DNA from: Mytilus galloprovincialis | Taxonomy: Eukaryota > Mollusca > Bivalvia > Mytilida > Mytilidae | Assembly: GCF_965363235.1 (NCBI RefSeq) | Contig: NC_134845.1 | Coordinates: forward strand, 80,506,413-80,570,412 | Direction: 5' to 3' | DNA length: 64,000 nucleotides | In this document: in pieces, positions 1 to 11,802 of the stretch | Layout: the number at the start of each line of letters is the position of its first letter | Numbering within the stretch: the stretch's first letter is position 1 | Made by a program: the position numbers and the translations under genes | Notes under the pieces: generated by a model | Database searches by the model: none | Seen by the model: only the letters and a program-made list of their open reading frames with translations | What the model was told of the DNA's origin: nothing

Positions 1-47
1 TGTTTTGATGGAAAGACCTTCAATTGTTCTCTGAACAATTGGTTTTT

Positions 48-48
48 A

Positions 49-135
<87 letters not shown>
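48..135. repeat. (ATT)n microsatellite
   Basis: About 29 uninterrupted ATT units are visible. It is a simple trinucleotide repeat next to an interspersed mussel repeat. Confidence 0.98.
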
Positions 136-174
136 GTGTATGAGTAAAAATGATACATGAATAATTCCATGTTA

Positions 175-325
175 GAAGTAGAATAACAAAAATACTGAAC
201 TCCAAGGAAAATTTCAAACGGAATTTCACTAATCAAATGGCCAAATCAAAAGCTCAAACACATCAAATGAATGGATAAAAACTGTCATATTCCTGACTTA
301 GAACAGGCATTTGATTTATATCTGA
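175..325 (+). repeat. Interspersed mussel repeat fragment
   Basis: It contains the words ACTGAACTCCAAGGAAAATT, AAAGCTCAAACACATCAAA and a CTGTCATATTCCTGACTTAG motif. The first part recurs in reverse at about 43715-43860 and in short form at 61050-61085. I recognise the combination as a common dispersed sequence of Mytilus non-coding DNA. No coding capacity is seen. Confidence 0.6.
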
Positions 326-649
326 TCAACGCAAATGTAACATGTAAGCTTCCTAAACATCAATATAAATTAGTGTACTAGCTGAATAGAAAATTGTATC
401 AAGAATATTGCCATAATTGTTTATTACTTTATCACGTTCACTACATAACTCGATAATTATATCTAGTATTTTATAGTTTTGTTCAATGCTATGGGAAATT
501 ATGTATGCATGTTTATAGTTCACTGAATATTGAAATCTAACGGACAATCAAATAATGGATTATATCATATGCTAACGTTGGATTACTTCGATCCACACAA
601 AACATTACGAGGGTGTTTATAAAATATAAGCAACAGTCGATATAATATC

Positions 650-770
650 TGATGTGTATGTTGCGTTGTCAGTTTGTTTTCTACCTGTGAGTAGTATGTC
701 CTTTTGGTACTTTTTGTCTCTTTTCAACGTCATTTGGTCTCTGATGGGGTTTTGGTAATCATATCATCTC
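650..770 (+). repeat. Interspersed repeat fragment (GCGTTGTCAGTTTGTTTTC type)
   Basis: The GCGTTGTCAGTTTGTTTTC core followed by a CTTTTGGTAC stretch matches relatives at about 4950-5035 and, more diverged, 63845-63925. It is a dispersed family, non-coding as seen here. Confidence 0.5.
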
Positions 771-917
771 TAAAAGCAATGAGAAAATTAATAAAAGAGG
801 ATGAAGTCAAAATGAGACGAGACCGGAAACGTCGATAGCGAAAGCATTTTATGATATACATTTATCACCCGCCATGCGAATCCATTAATTAAAAGTCATG
901 GGAATAGGACCATATCG

Positions 918-985
918 CTTATACTGTGAATTCATTATTATTCGTTGGATACCAATTTCTGTGGATTTCATGGGTAAAGACTTGA
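918..985 (+). mobile_element. Fragment of a TACTGTGGATTCATT-type TIR element
   Basis: It carries the terminal motif ATACTGTGAATTCATTATT and an ATACCAATTTCTGTGGATTT stretch. These match the end of the complete copy at 24231-24442. Only one end is present here. Confidence 0.55.
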
Positions 986-1424
986 TACCAAGATGTCAAG
1001 ACAATCCAGTTATAGAGAACCCCTTAATCTCAAAGTTATTTGGGATATATCTGAGATGCAAGCACCCACTAAAGTATTTGTTTATTCTAAATGAAGTGTT
1101 AGCACTTCTCCAATATATTGAAGTGAAATTAGAGATCTGTTCAATATGTTTTTGATGTCCTGATGAAGTTTTGTTCTATAAATACTGTTTCATAAATTGA
1201 TAAAAAAAAAAAGTCGGACAGAAAGGGTCAACAGTTTGAACCCATTGTAATATTCACAAATTTTAAAAAGATGCCTGTTTTGATCACGCATCGTTGTAAA
1301 TAAAATGGAATTTGATGCGACTTTATACAAGTGAGAGGTTAAGCGCTATAACACAAGGTTCAATCCACCATATTCTTCATTTGAAAATGCTTGTACCATA
1401 ACTGATGCACGGTTAATGTAAAAA

Positions 1425-1815
1425 TCATCAATAACAACATATTAAAATTTTAAAAGCTTTGATTGAATGCAACAACATGAATGGTAACACAATTTTTCAA
1501 TCTTTCAAGAACCATAAAACCTGAATAGAAAAAGTGAAAATCCCCATTATTGAACTTGACCTTAATTTTGTCATCAGTAACAACATATTTGAAATTTAAA
1601 AGCTTTGATTGAACGGTTCATGAGTAAATACACGGACACAACTGGAATCACCATTTTTCAATCTTTCAAAAACCATATATAAACCCCTGAACGGTAAACG
1701 TCAAAATCATCATTACTGAACTTGACCTACATTTTTGCATCAGTAACAACATATCAAAATTTTAAAAGCTTTGATTGAACGGTTTATGAGTAAATATACG
1801 GACAACATTTGGCTG
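1425..1815 (+). repeat. Tandem repeat, units of about 145-165 bp
   Basis: The block ATCA(A/G)TAACAACATAT followed by AAAAGCTTTGATTGAA occurs three times, starting near 1428, 1573 and 1738. A TTTTTCAATCTTTCAA block lies between the repeats. About two and a half diverged units are present, with no coding capacity. Confidence 0.8.
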
Positions 1816-2549
1816 CCGCCCGCCGTACATCCCCAAATCAATAACCAACATTTTTGTCACAAAAATCCGGTTAAAAAGCATTTTCCCCAATACATAACTG
1901 AAGAAGGATAAGTTCATGAACACATATTTGTCGTGTCTGTTAAAAAGTTGAGCGTAAGTTTAAATAAAAATAAGACAGCTTTGTTTACTACATATGGTAC
2001 TATATGATCTACAAAACCTTTCTTTTTATCATACTTTTTCAATACAACAAGTTCGTTTTTGGGATGTAAGAGTCTGTAATTAGTGCAAAGTATGCCACAG
2101 AATATCTAATCTGAATGCACTTATGTTTTTGGAATGAAATAGAAAAGTGTATCTGAGACAATATCTGAAAAAGTCTAATTTCCATGTCCCGCACTTCACC
2201 AGCAATTATTTTTTTATTCAACCATCTTTTTTGAAAATTTTAAGTTTCAGTATAAACTAAGTTATATAATGCACCATGGCCTGCCAATTAAACACTCATT
2301 CTTATATTTCTTCCAATAAAATATTGTAATTTAAATGTTCAACCCCCCCTAAAATCATGTTGTCCCCTGTGTTTTTTGGAAAACTAAATCATTCAAATAA
2401 TATCCAAATTAATTAAACAGGCGTCCGATTCTCACATATATGATATATTATATAATAAACTTGCCCCTAATTTGTGTTTTTATATTATAACTATAGCATG
2501 TAAGAAAATTTTGCAAATTTTAAGAGAAAAAAAATTGTCCCCAGGGGTG

Positions 2550-3575
2550 ATTTCCCTCCTGTTACCACTGGGTTTTTTTTACCTGTGGAAACGTTTACAA
2601 GACCAAGAGTTATTTTCCCATTATGTATTGTGAAGAGCATCATTTCCTGAATGCATTAGTACAAAGAAATAGTTGGAAAGGCGGCCAGGTTTGAAAATTC
2701 AACCCCATCCAAGGTAAGAATTTATAGAAAAATACTTATTGGTGTTCTATCCTGTTACAGCCTTTTCTTACACTTTCTGAGAATATTTTTAGGTGTGCAC
2801 CACAGCATTAAGTGTGTTTTTCTATCATCTTTTTAAAAGTTATATGTCACAGGAAATACACTTACATTAAATGTGATAAAAAGGACAAAAACTATCGCGT
2901 AATTCCTTTCTGTTACGTTCTGTCATGTTACCTGATAAAAGGTAACAGCATAACCATCATCAGTAACAGGAAGGATGTTCAAGACAATTTCACTGAAGAA
3001 TCGAAAAGTTAATCTACTATATGCCAACCATTTCATTTAATATAAGTTATCACCACCATATTAAATAAATTTCAAAATAATATAAAGTATATTGAATAAA
3101 AAAATAGGTTTTTTGCTTTTGATAACAGCAGAGAACATTGTGCAATTCTAGTTTAGTAGATAGTAACAGAAAGGAATTTATTTTAAATTTTTTCATTACC
3201 TAGGCAGATTTTTCATCTTGCAAATACAGTTTCAAAGGATAAATGACATTGTTTGCTGTTATCTTCCAATTGTGACCAATTTAAAATGATGTATTTTTCT
3301 TAAACTTTAAAATAAAGCAGAAAAATCCTTTCTGTTACCAACTCTGTCCTGTTACCGTTGTGCTGTTACTCAAGATTCTTTCATGTTACCGACATATCTG
3401 ACTATATTTAAGTATATTTCTAAACCTTTTGTATTGCAAATGCTAAAATCAATAATTGGCATTTGATAAACTATTGCAGGATATACTAGTAAACCACAAA
3501 TATTGTCTTAAACTTATTCCTTATTCCCATTAGAAACTTTTTAAAATTGATTCACTTTGGTAACAGGAAAGAACT
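2550..3575. repeat. Cluster of CTGTTAC motifs on both strands
   Basis: CCTGTTAC, TTTCTGTTAC or CATGTTACC, or their reverse complements such as GTAACAGGAA, occur more than ten times in about 1 kb. Examples are near 2558, 2750, 2895, 2920, 2940, 2962, 3165, 3328, 3346, 3361, 3382 and 3559. Spacing is irregular and orientation mixed, so this is not a simple tandem array. Confidence 0.6.
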
Positions 3576-4109
3576 GGATTTTTTTTGTACCATTTTTAAA
3601 ATAGCCATTGTTTCCTTATTAAACAATTGTTTGAATTACAGACAACAGTTCCTAGATCCCCAATGTGTGTTCTTCGATTTGTGCTATTAAAATACTGGGT
3701 CTAAACAAATTTTTTTTGTTTTTTCTTATTTCCAAAAATTAGACTTTTTCAGATATTGTCTCATCTATAGTCTCACAAATCGGTGAATACAAATATCTAC
3801 GCTAATTTTAAAATGTCAATCTGATCTTCTCTTTGTATCGGTACTTAGTTATATTGAATTAATTATCCATTTCAAGTTATCCATATCTTATTTACGGAAA
3901 AGTAAATTCATGCAATTTGTAAGTAGACTTAACCCCAATCGAAATTAAAAAAAAAGGCAGACAAGAAAGTCGTATCTGGAAATGTTGGATCAATTGTAAG
4001 TCCGTAATCGATTTCTACAGATGATAGATCTAGTTATAGTCTATGTTTTTGTTTTTTTCATGGTTTGTACCAGGTTCAACCAACTTATTTTTTTTTAATG
4101 TTCTGTTCC

Positions 4110-4345
4110 TAGGAAAATGGCCATTGTTTTTATTATAGTTCGTGTTTGTGTGTGTTGCATTTTAGTGTTGTGTTTATGTTTTGTCGCTGTTCTCTTCTTA
4201 TATTTGATGTGTATCCCTCAGTTTAAGTTTGTAACCCGGACTTGTTTTTTTCTCAATCAATTTATGAATTTCAAACTGTGGTATACTATAGTAATGTTGC
4301 TTTTATTGTATCTTTTGATGAATAGTATCAAAAGGACTATGTGTA
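4110..4345 (+). repeat. Interspersed mussel repeat
   Basis: The segment runs from a GTTTGTGTGTGTTGCATTTT region to TGGTATACTATAGTAATGTT. A second copy at about 5465-5615 shares the TGTTCTCTTCTTATATTTGA-like and CGGTATACTACTGTTGC parts. A hydrophobic reading frame across it is judged a by-product of the repeat. Confidence 0.55.
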
Positions 4346-4899
4346 ATTTTTTTGTTTGCACCCTTAACATGTAAATAACGGCACGTCATTGGTTGAATTT
4401 CAATTGTTTATGACGCTGTATGACGCTGTGCTGTACTGTTTTAAAAATATTTGCCATAATGCATTACATTTTGAAACGGTGAATATGCGTGATTTGAGCA
4501 TCGGTTAACTGCAGTTGCCTCTTTTTATGTTTTTTTTAAAGACGCAACTATTTAATTGCTTATTCGTGGTAGGTTTTTTTTTATGTGTTTTTGTTACATA
4601 GGGGTTTATAACCTCATTAATAATATGTGTGTGATAAAGTACTATTATATCCCACTTCTTTATCTAGTATCCAGGAACATTTCGAGGTAATTTTAAAGGT
4701 TTCCTATCGAATTAATTGATTAAATACAAAAAAGGAAAACAAAACGTTAATAATTTCATGCGTCCGATTTACCGTCGTCAGCTCAAATCCGAATATTAGA
4801 ACGCAAGAAATGTATAAGAACCGAAACAGTGAAAAAACTAAAACACCAAAAGGACCTAAAGAAGTAAAATCCATCTAATGTCAAATTTGTCTAAAAGAG

Positions 4900-5035
4900 A
4901 TGAAATGTTGTTGTGTCTAGTGGACTATTATTTGTCTGTTTGCCCTTTTATTTTTTAGCCATGGCGTTGTCAGTTTATTTTCTATCTATGAGTTTATCTT
5001 TCGCCCCCCTTTTTGAAACCTTTGTTTCTTTATAA
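4900..5035 (+). repeat. Interspersed repeat with GCCATGGCGTTGTCAGTTT core
   Basis: The GCCATGGCGTTGTCAGTTT core and the ATGAGTTTATCTTTCGCCCC stretch match the other copies at 650-770 and 63840-63925. Dispersed and non-coding. Confidence 0.55.
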
Positions 5036-5464
5036 TTTCAAAATCTATAAACAGTTTGTTAAAATCATGTCAGGACCGAGATACTGACTATTGAGTTAAT
5101 GATACCCACGCGGACTGGTAGCCCACAAGGAGAGGTATCGACCAAGTGCTACATAAAAGGAAAACATCACGATAATCATTGTATGCGTCATATTCTTCTC
5201 ACACAAATATTTGTTTTCTTCTATTTTGTTTGACCAACACTGCATTGATTATCCATTCTTAATTAATACAACAGCTTCATTTTCAATGGTTGGTGTATGT
5301 CAGTTTTCCATTAACTTGATTCCTGTCACGCAATTTTGTCATTTTAGCGGTATTTCCAACATTGTCATATAATCGAGAGGTTTGACTAGATATAAAATCA
5401 GGTTCAACCCATCATTTGTTTCTTAAAATGTCATGTACCTCTATACATGTATGTTACATTATCG

Positions 5465-5615
5465 TTTGTTTTTTTGTTGCACGTCAGTGTTCTGTTGTTC
5501 CATTTTGTTTCATCTTATAGTTGATCACGGTGTTCCCTCATCTTTGGTTTGTGACCCAAATTGTTTCAGTTAAATCGATTTTAGACTATTGAACAGCGGT
5601 ATACTACTGTTGCAT
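5465..5615 (+). repeat. Interspersed mussel repeat, second copy
   Basis: It is diverged from the copy at 4110-4345. The shared ends are a GTTCTGTTGTTCCATTTTG-like start and GAACAGCGGTATACTACTG near the end. Confidence 0.5.
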
Positions 5616-6879
5616 TCATTTACGAAATAAATACCTTGCGTGCGATTATAATTTAATTTTGGATGTAACGCGTCTTCTGATTGGCTGACGTTATTTTGTT
5701 ATGAGCACATAATTTAGTCATGTGACCGTGACGTCATCAACGTTTTTTCATGGTTTTCTACGGTTTAAAATGGAATTTAGAATTAATTATAAGAAATGAC
5801 TGTAATATTTTTTCTGTCTATGAAGAAATAACATAAAAAATTTGGTGCACACTGAATAACGCGCGTAGAAACAGGAATTATAAAAGGATCGTCTATGGAA
5901 ATGTAGCAGCACACGTTCACTAAGGTCATCTATATGACATTGTCAATATTGTGTAAACATAACTGAAGACGGTTGTTTGGCTGATATAAGTTAGAATATG
6001 AGAAAATAACATAAACACACAGGGTACTGATCAAAATCTAAAAGTCGAAGAGTCTAGGAGTCTTAATAATGACATAAAGACATTTATTTATACCATCACC
6101 ATGATCACTTGGAAGAATAAAAAGCTTAACCTAGATACTTTTTGTTGACAAATTTAAATATAGATTGGATCGTTCTGGAATTTAAAGATGAACGGCAATT
6201 GCTATCTGATCATTCCGATCATTAGACTTAATTCTAGGACATTGGAACGGAGACATGGTTATATGGAATAAAATAGGATACTTTACTTTTAAAGTACAGA
6301 CGACAGAAACACGAGTGCATGTACATTATTGCAGAAAACAATTTAATGGTGCATTTAAAGCTTAAGTAAATTATACGAACTAGTGATGGATGGATGGATG
6401 AATGGATGCTGAGAAAACTATCCTATGATATAAGTGATAGTTAAAACATGAGATATGTTTTGATTGCAAATTACAGTTGTGTAACAATACAACATAAGGA
6501 CAGACTAAAAATATCAGTTGAAAGGGCATAAGTCATCATGCTGATTAATACAAAGACGTTACGCACGGTATTGGTGCCACTCAGCGTTACACGACGTTCC
6601 TAATAAAACGACGATTTTGACGTTGTTCCACGGAAAGTTTCAAACGTTGACCTTATATTCTACTCATGTGAAAATGCCGCTTAAAGTAAAGAGGTGTTCG
6701 AAGTTGCTTCTTTATATGGTTTTATTTTTTCAAGCCGGTGCAAATGCAAAATTCCATTGAATTAAAACAAAATTTTAGATACATGAACAACTTTTATTTT
6801 TTTGCGAAGAATGGGCTGCAACAATAGCACAAAATGACAATATGATGCCTTGTAAAAATTAATGATTTAAATATATAAA

Positions 6880-6990
6880 AATACGATGTGGTATGATTGT
6901 CAATGAGACAACTCTCCACAAGAGATCAAAATGTTACAGAAATTAACAACTAAAGGCCCCTGTACGGCCTTTAACAATCAGTTTCTTCTA
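6880..6990 (+). repeat. Interspersed repeat, GATGTGGTATGATTG family
   Basis: It opens with GATGTGGTATGATTGTCAA and continues with ACAACTCTCCACAAGAGA. Other forward copies lie at 24100-24225, 30515-30645 and 42905-42990; reverse copies lie at 7678-7775, 42370-42560, 53868-54015 and 59690-59820. I recognise it as very common in mussel introns; its class is not settled from sequence alone. Confidence 0.7.
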
Positions 6991-7677
6991 TTTCTTAGAA
7001 TTAAGCAAATGAATGCTCTCTCTGCCAGAAGACGTCTCCTATCTTTGCTAGTGAAATTGTAAATATTTCGTTTCTTGTTTCTGTCTCTTATCCCCAATTA
7101 CACGTTTATATATGTTTGTTGTAATTTGGTAATTTCGCTCCCTCAATTAATATTCAGATGCTTCTTGATTTGTCTTTGATTATGTGAAAGATGTCTAAGG
7201 TAGTATATCGCAAGCTATTTTTCTTTTCATAATCTTATTTCATCAACACTTTAATCCTGGGACTATTACATTGTATACTAACGTTAATATAAAAGTCCAA
7301 GAATTTGGTTTTATTTAATTTTTCTTAAACAGTGACTTAAAATTACATTATAATTCATATTATTTATTTTAACGTATAAGTCCACAATCTTAACATCAAT
7401 CCCGATTTTATGGAAAATATTAACTATATCATTATTTAAAAAATCTCTAACAAAAAACTTTATAAAATGTTCATCTGAAATGTTTGAAAAAGAAATACGT
7501 GCTCTTATGCTGCCGTTGCCAACTTTCAATAATTTAAAGTTGGTCGGGGTATAAATTATTTTTTTTTTTAAAGAAAACGTTTTCATTGATTAATTTTTTT
7601 ACATCAGGATTGTTTTACCAGGCAAATAATTAAGAAAATTCATATTATGTAGGAATTTACACATTTTGCACATAAAT

Positions 7678-7775
7678 CAGGCCGTTAGTTTTCTCGTTTG
7701 AATTTTTTTACATTTGTCATTTCGGGGCTTTTCATAGCTGACTATAAGGTAAGGGTTTTGCTCATTGTTGTTTGC
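7678..7775 (-). repeat. Interspersed repeat, GATGTGGTATGATTG family, partial
   Basis: The strand shown reads GCCGTTAGTTTTCTCGTTTG and CATAGCTGACTATAAGG, the reverse complement of one end of the family. The full motif is seen at 42370-42560. Confidence 0.6.
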
Positions 7776-9824
7776 ATGTAGAAATTATTAATTGGTCTTA
7801 TACGGCCGCATCTTCTACTACTTTATTGTGAAAATGAGAACCGTGATTCTGTATTGTTTTGTTTTTGCTTTCGGAAACATATTTTGCAAGCTATCCTTTC
7901 ATCTGATATTTTTTCACAAACTCAAGCTTCAAAAAAGGGTCGGCAATCAATACTTTTTTTTTAAATATTTGAAATTATAGAATTTGGCAAGGTATGGAAA
8001 ACTTTTACACAGACCAATACCTACATCACAGATTACCAGCAGGTCGAAATCCGATTTTGAATAATACAACTTTTTTTTTTACTGGATGTGATTTTTTTAA
8101 AGTATAAACTGCTATATGTGCATGTTTACATAGTTCAGTGTTTTCTCAAACGAACAACTATGGACCGTCAGGAATGCATTTCATGCATTTTTTATACTAT
8201 ACAATATTTTTGGTTCCGCGCTTCCATTTTCAACATATAACTAAGTATCGGATTACACAAAATCTTCTTTGACATTCATCTGATTATTTTTATGTTTTCG
8301 GTTTCAATCTTTTTGGTTTTGTTTTTACATTGTTTTAAAAGTATAATCAAAGTACTAAAGTACTGAACCTCGGATGACCGCAAGTTCTTGTGGATGGTCA
8401 CAAGCACTTGTCTGAGAAAAAAAATCACATTTCTATACCGGAAAACTGAGGTTTATGTACAGAGATATATTTTTTTTGAGACAAGTTCGAGCGTGGATGA
8501 TGAATAAATGACAAGGAATTCAACTTCACTGCTTTAATATCTATTATATTGTGATGATACAAATACGTATACTCTGGTTTGTTGTTATATATTATATTTT
8601 TAATTGTATATAGCAGTTACATGTATGTATAATTTTCATCCAATTGTATATCATTTTATTCTACGATTCTAATAAAAGTGCAGTACAAGTGCATGGTGGA
8701 CACTCTTCTATAACAATTCGATTTTTCCAATAGATTGGATTTTAGTAGACATTCATATTTTCCCAAAACAACTTTCTTGTGATATTCTTCCGCGTGCGTT
8801 GACACAATTTTTCTGTACGTGTGCATTTTTTAATGCATATAAATATTTGTAACGACATGATATTTTCGTATTATAAATTTCTGTTCTTATGAGTATTCAT
8901 TGAAGAAGAGAATTTATAACAAGCGATAAGAAATGTTATTTTGCACTCGATGATATCCGCGTATTTAAACGATCGGTTACCAGTGAAAAACGAAAGTCAA
9001 ATCTCTATGGCAACAATACATCGGAATGCCCTCACGGTCATCGCGATGTAAAAATTAAAATTCAAGCTATGTTTTGTGGCGTTCTGCGAAGATAAAAAAA
9101 AAAAGATCTACTTTAAACCGCAGATTGATTCTTTGATTTTTTTTTCTAGAATGAGTTGGGAGTGTCTGTAAATTAATACCTTGGAGCTAGCTGCTACATG
9201 CTTGTGTGTCATCCATCATATATATCGGACAACTACTCTCTCACTCTCTATCTTTCGTTCTTTCTCAAATTATGGTATAAGAAAAGTTTCAATTTCAATA
9301 TACTAGTTTCATCACATATCTATGTACCAGGCAATTCTGTTGGAGATTCGAGAAAATAATCTTCATTCTGCCACACTACTTCTTAATGTAATAACCTTAT
9401 TTTTCAAACACATATTGTTAGGTAGATGACTAGGAATTGTTCTACTCACAGTAGATAAAAAAAAATGATCGTTAGCTATACTGAAATGTTTATGACATAC
9501 AAGTATTTCTCTGATAAAACGTTTTGTTAAATGAGTCGATGCGACAAAAAAAAAATGATTGCACGTTTAGCACATAAAAAAAGATAAAAAAAAAAAAAGA
9601 CAAGTATGACACATAATACTTATCTGAGAATTAACGAAATCTAGTTCAAAACCAATAACAATCATGGATGTTGTGATTCAGCCAATTGTGTAGATACATG
9701 TAGTCGGCTGATTTTTTTTTCTGTCCATACTTTCAATAATTATGTTGTTATCTTCATTTCCATACTTTCGCTGTAACATTTTACGAAAAGATATTTGAAA
9801 TACAGTTATACGATTTCTTTGATT

Positions 9825-10886
9825 TCATTTTTAATCCTTATCTATCATGTCTATGTGCTTTCCGTAGAGGACATGGATGTCAGACTACGTTGCTCAGATT
9901 ACTGGAAGACAGGAATAAAGCTTTAGACAAAAACTTATATAGCTGCAGTTCTTATGGATTTATCAAAAGCTTTTGACTGCTTACCTCATGAAATTTTTGT
10001 AGATAAATTACTAGCATATGGTGTTTCTCCACATTCAGTATCTTTATTAAAATCATATCTTTCTGATAGAAAACAGCAAATTAAAGTAAACGGTGTTCTG
10101 AGTAGCAGGGCTGACATCCAAAAAGGGGTACCCCAACGTTCTATATTGGGGCCCCTTTTATTTAATATCTTCATAACTGATATTTTTTATTTTTTAAACA
10201 TAGTACATTATATAATTAAGCGGACGACAACACTCTGTCTTTTAGTAGTCCGGATTATGACCATCTTATATCCATATTAGAATCTGAGTCTCGAGTGCTT
10301 ATTGATTTGTTTAAAGAAAATAAGATGCAGGCAAATCCTGATAAATTTCAAATTATTTCTGTAGGGAAAAGAACCTTTGCAAAAAATCCATCTATACAAA
10401 TTCAGCAAAATATTTTATCATGTGAAGAAACAGTAAAGTTACTTGGAATCGATATTGATTACCAACTAAAATTTGATGCACATATCCGTAACTTGTGTAG
10501 AAAGGCATCACAACAGCTGAATGTTCTCAAGAGAATTGGATCATTTTTAAACAGATTAAATAAACTTACAATTTTTCATACTTTTATTTTGAGTAATTTT
10601 AATTTTTGCCCTTTGGCTTGGAATTTTTGTACAGAGAAAAATTCTAAAAAACTTCAGTGAAAAAATACAAGAGAGAGCATTAAGATTTGTATATGACGAC
10701 TACTTATCATCCTCTAAACTCTTCTAAAGAATGCAAAGGTTCCAACCCTACAAGTAAGACGCTTCAGGACAATGGCACTTGAGACTTATAAAATTTTGAA
10801 TAATTTGGCTCCTGTATGTTTACAAAATTTACTCCAAATTAAACACACTAAATATTCTTTTAGATACAGTAATATTTTGGAAATAC
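9825..10886 (+). mobile_element. LINE fragment (Jockey/CR1-like), reverse transcriptase, 5' piece
   Basis: It encodes the central and C-terminal part of a non-LTR reverse transcriptase: FRRGHGCQTTLL, DLSKAFDCLPHE, KGVPQRSILGPLLFNIFI, then the NPDKFQII and KLLGIDIDYQLKFD blocks and the LAPVCLQNLLQIKH region. The copy is 5'-truncated and decayed. The reading frame changes near 10170-10290, the Gly of the usual GVPQGS motif is Arg, and the Tyr codon expected before ADD at about 10216 is a stop. It is interrupted at 10886 by the LTR element and continues after 19040. The clade is a family-level guess. Confidence 0.85.
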
Positions 10887-11557
10887 TATAACCAGTATAT
10901 TTTAGATGTCAGAATGTTAAAATGTGGAATTCAAATCATTGTTATAATTTAGTATTATAGTTAAGATATTTAGCACTAGCTTAAGAAATAATTTACTTGA
11001 TAAATAGTTAATATAAATCTTCACAATTTTAGATAAGTGTAAAGCAAATTATTATGTAATCCCCTGAGGCCTAAATGACAATAGAGAATTAAGGATTAAA
11101 GAAGTGTTATATATATACAAAAAGGATTTCTTACTTTTTAAGATGATTTAAGTTATGTCACAAAGACTTGATATTTGGGAATATAGATAAATAAGCATTA
11201 TTATGTAAATTAGCTATTTGAGTATTAATGTTATGTAAATTGAATAATGATACAATATATATTAGTTGACCATGTAGTTTGGGACACTTGCTTTATAGTC
11301 ACGTATTGGACACTGGTGTTATAGACTCGGATTTATATCAGACATACTGTTTTATTATGTCTCATGAACTTATGTGATTATTGTGATTATTGTGATTGAT
11401 AAACTATACTGAATGCTGAATTAATAAACATTATATATTGAACTTTGAATCTGTGTTACGTTGACATGTATTCATATAAAAGCTACCAGCTAGTTCCCCC
11501 AACCTAGCAAGATGAATAACCAGGTCAGGAACGTGCAATGTACTGGCCTTGGTTATA
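10887..11557 (+). repeat. 5' LTR
   Basis: It is 671 bp and repeated without visible change at 18369-19039. TATAACC opens it and GGTTATA closes it. An AATAAA-type signal lies about 130 bp from its end. The sequence after it starts TGGCGGAGTGACCC one base further in, a plausible primer-binding region; the tRNA was not identified. Confidence 0.95.
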
Positions 11558-11802
11558 CGTGGCGGAGTGACCCAGCTTTCCGGTACTAAGGAGGGATACA
11601 CGTAGGATGCGAACCTGAATACCTGAAGACAAGAGTCAGCATATCTTCATATAGGAAACAGTGCATTTTCCTGAGTGTGCAGAGGTGAGTCAACCTTTTA
11701 TTTTATGATCTTATATGACACCAAATCTTTAAATTTTACTTTATTTTGTGATTAAAGTTGTAAAGATCTTTTAATAGGATTTTCCCTCTAAAAAGACTCA
11801 AC

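Larger units (their letters stand above)
1..9824. other. Gene-free left flank
   Basis: No reading frame here looks like a protein family, and I saw no run of exons with matching splice phases. The stretch holds a microsatellite, a 145-165 bp tandem repeat, a CTGTTAC motif cluster and pieces of interspersed repeats, each listed separately. The intervals 1816-2549, 3576-4109, 5760-6880 and 7780-9820 show nothing I can name beyond AT-rich sequence and a short (TGGA)n run near 6388-6405. Confidence 0.6.

Noticed and set aside
4117-4374. 85-residue hydrophobic frame resembling a small membrane protein
   Set aside because: It lies within an interspersed repeat that recurs at 5465-5615 without the frame.
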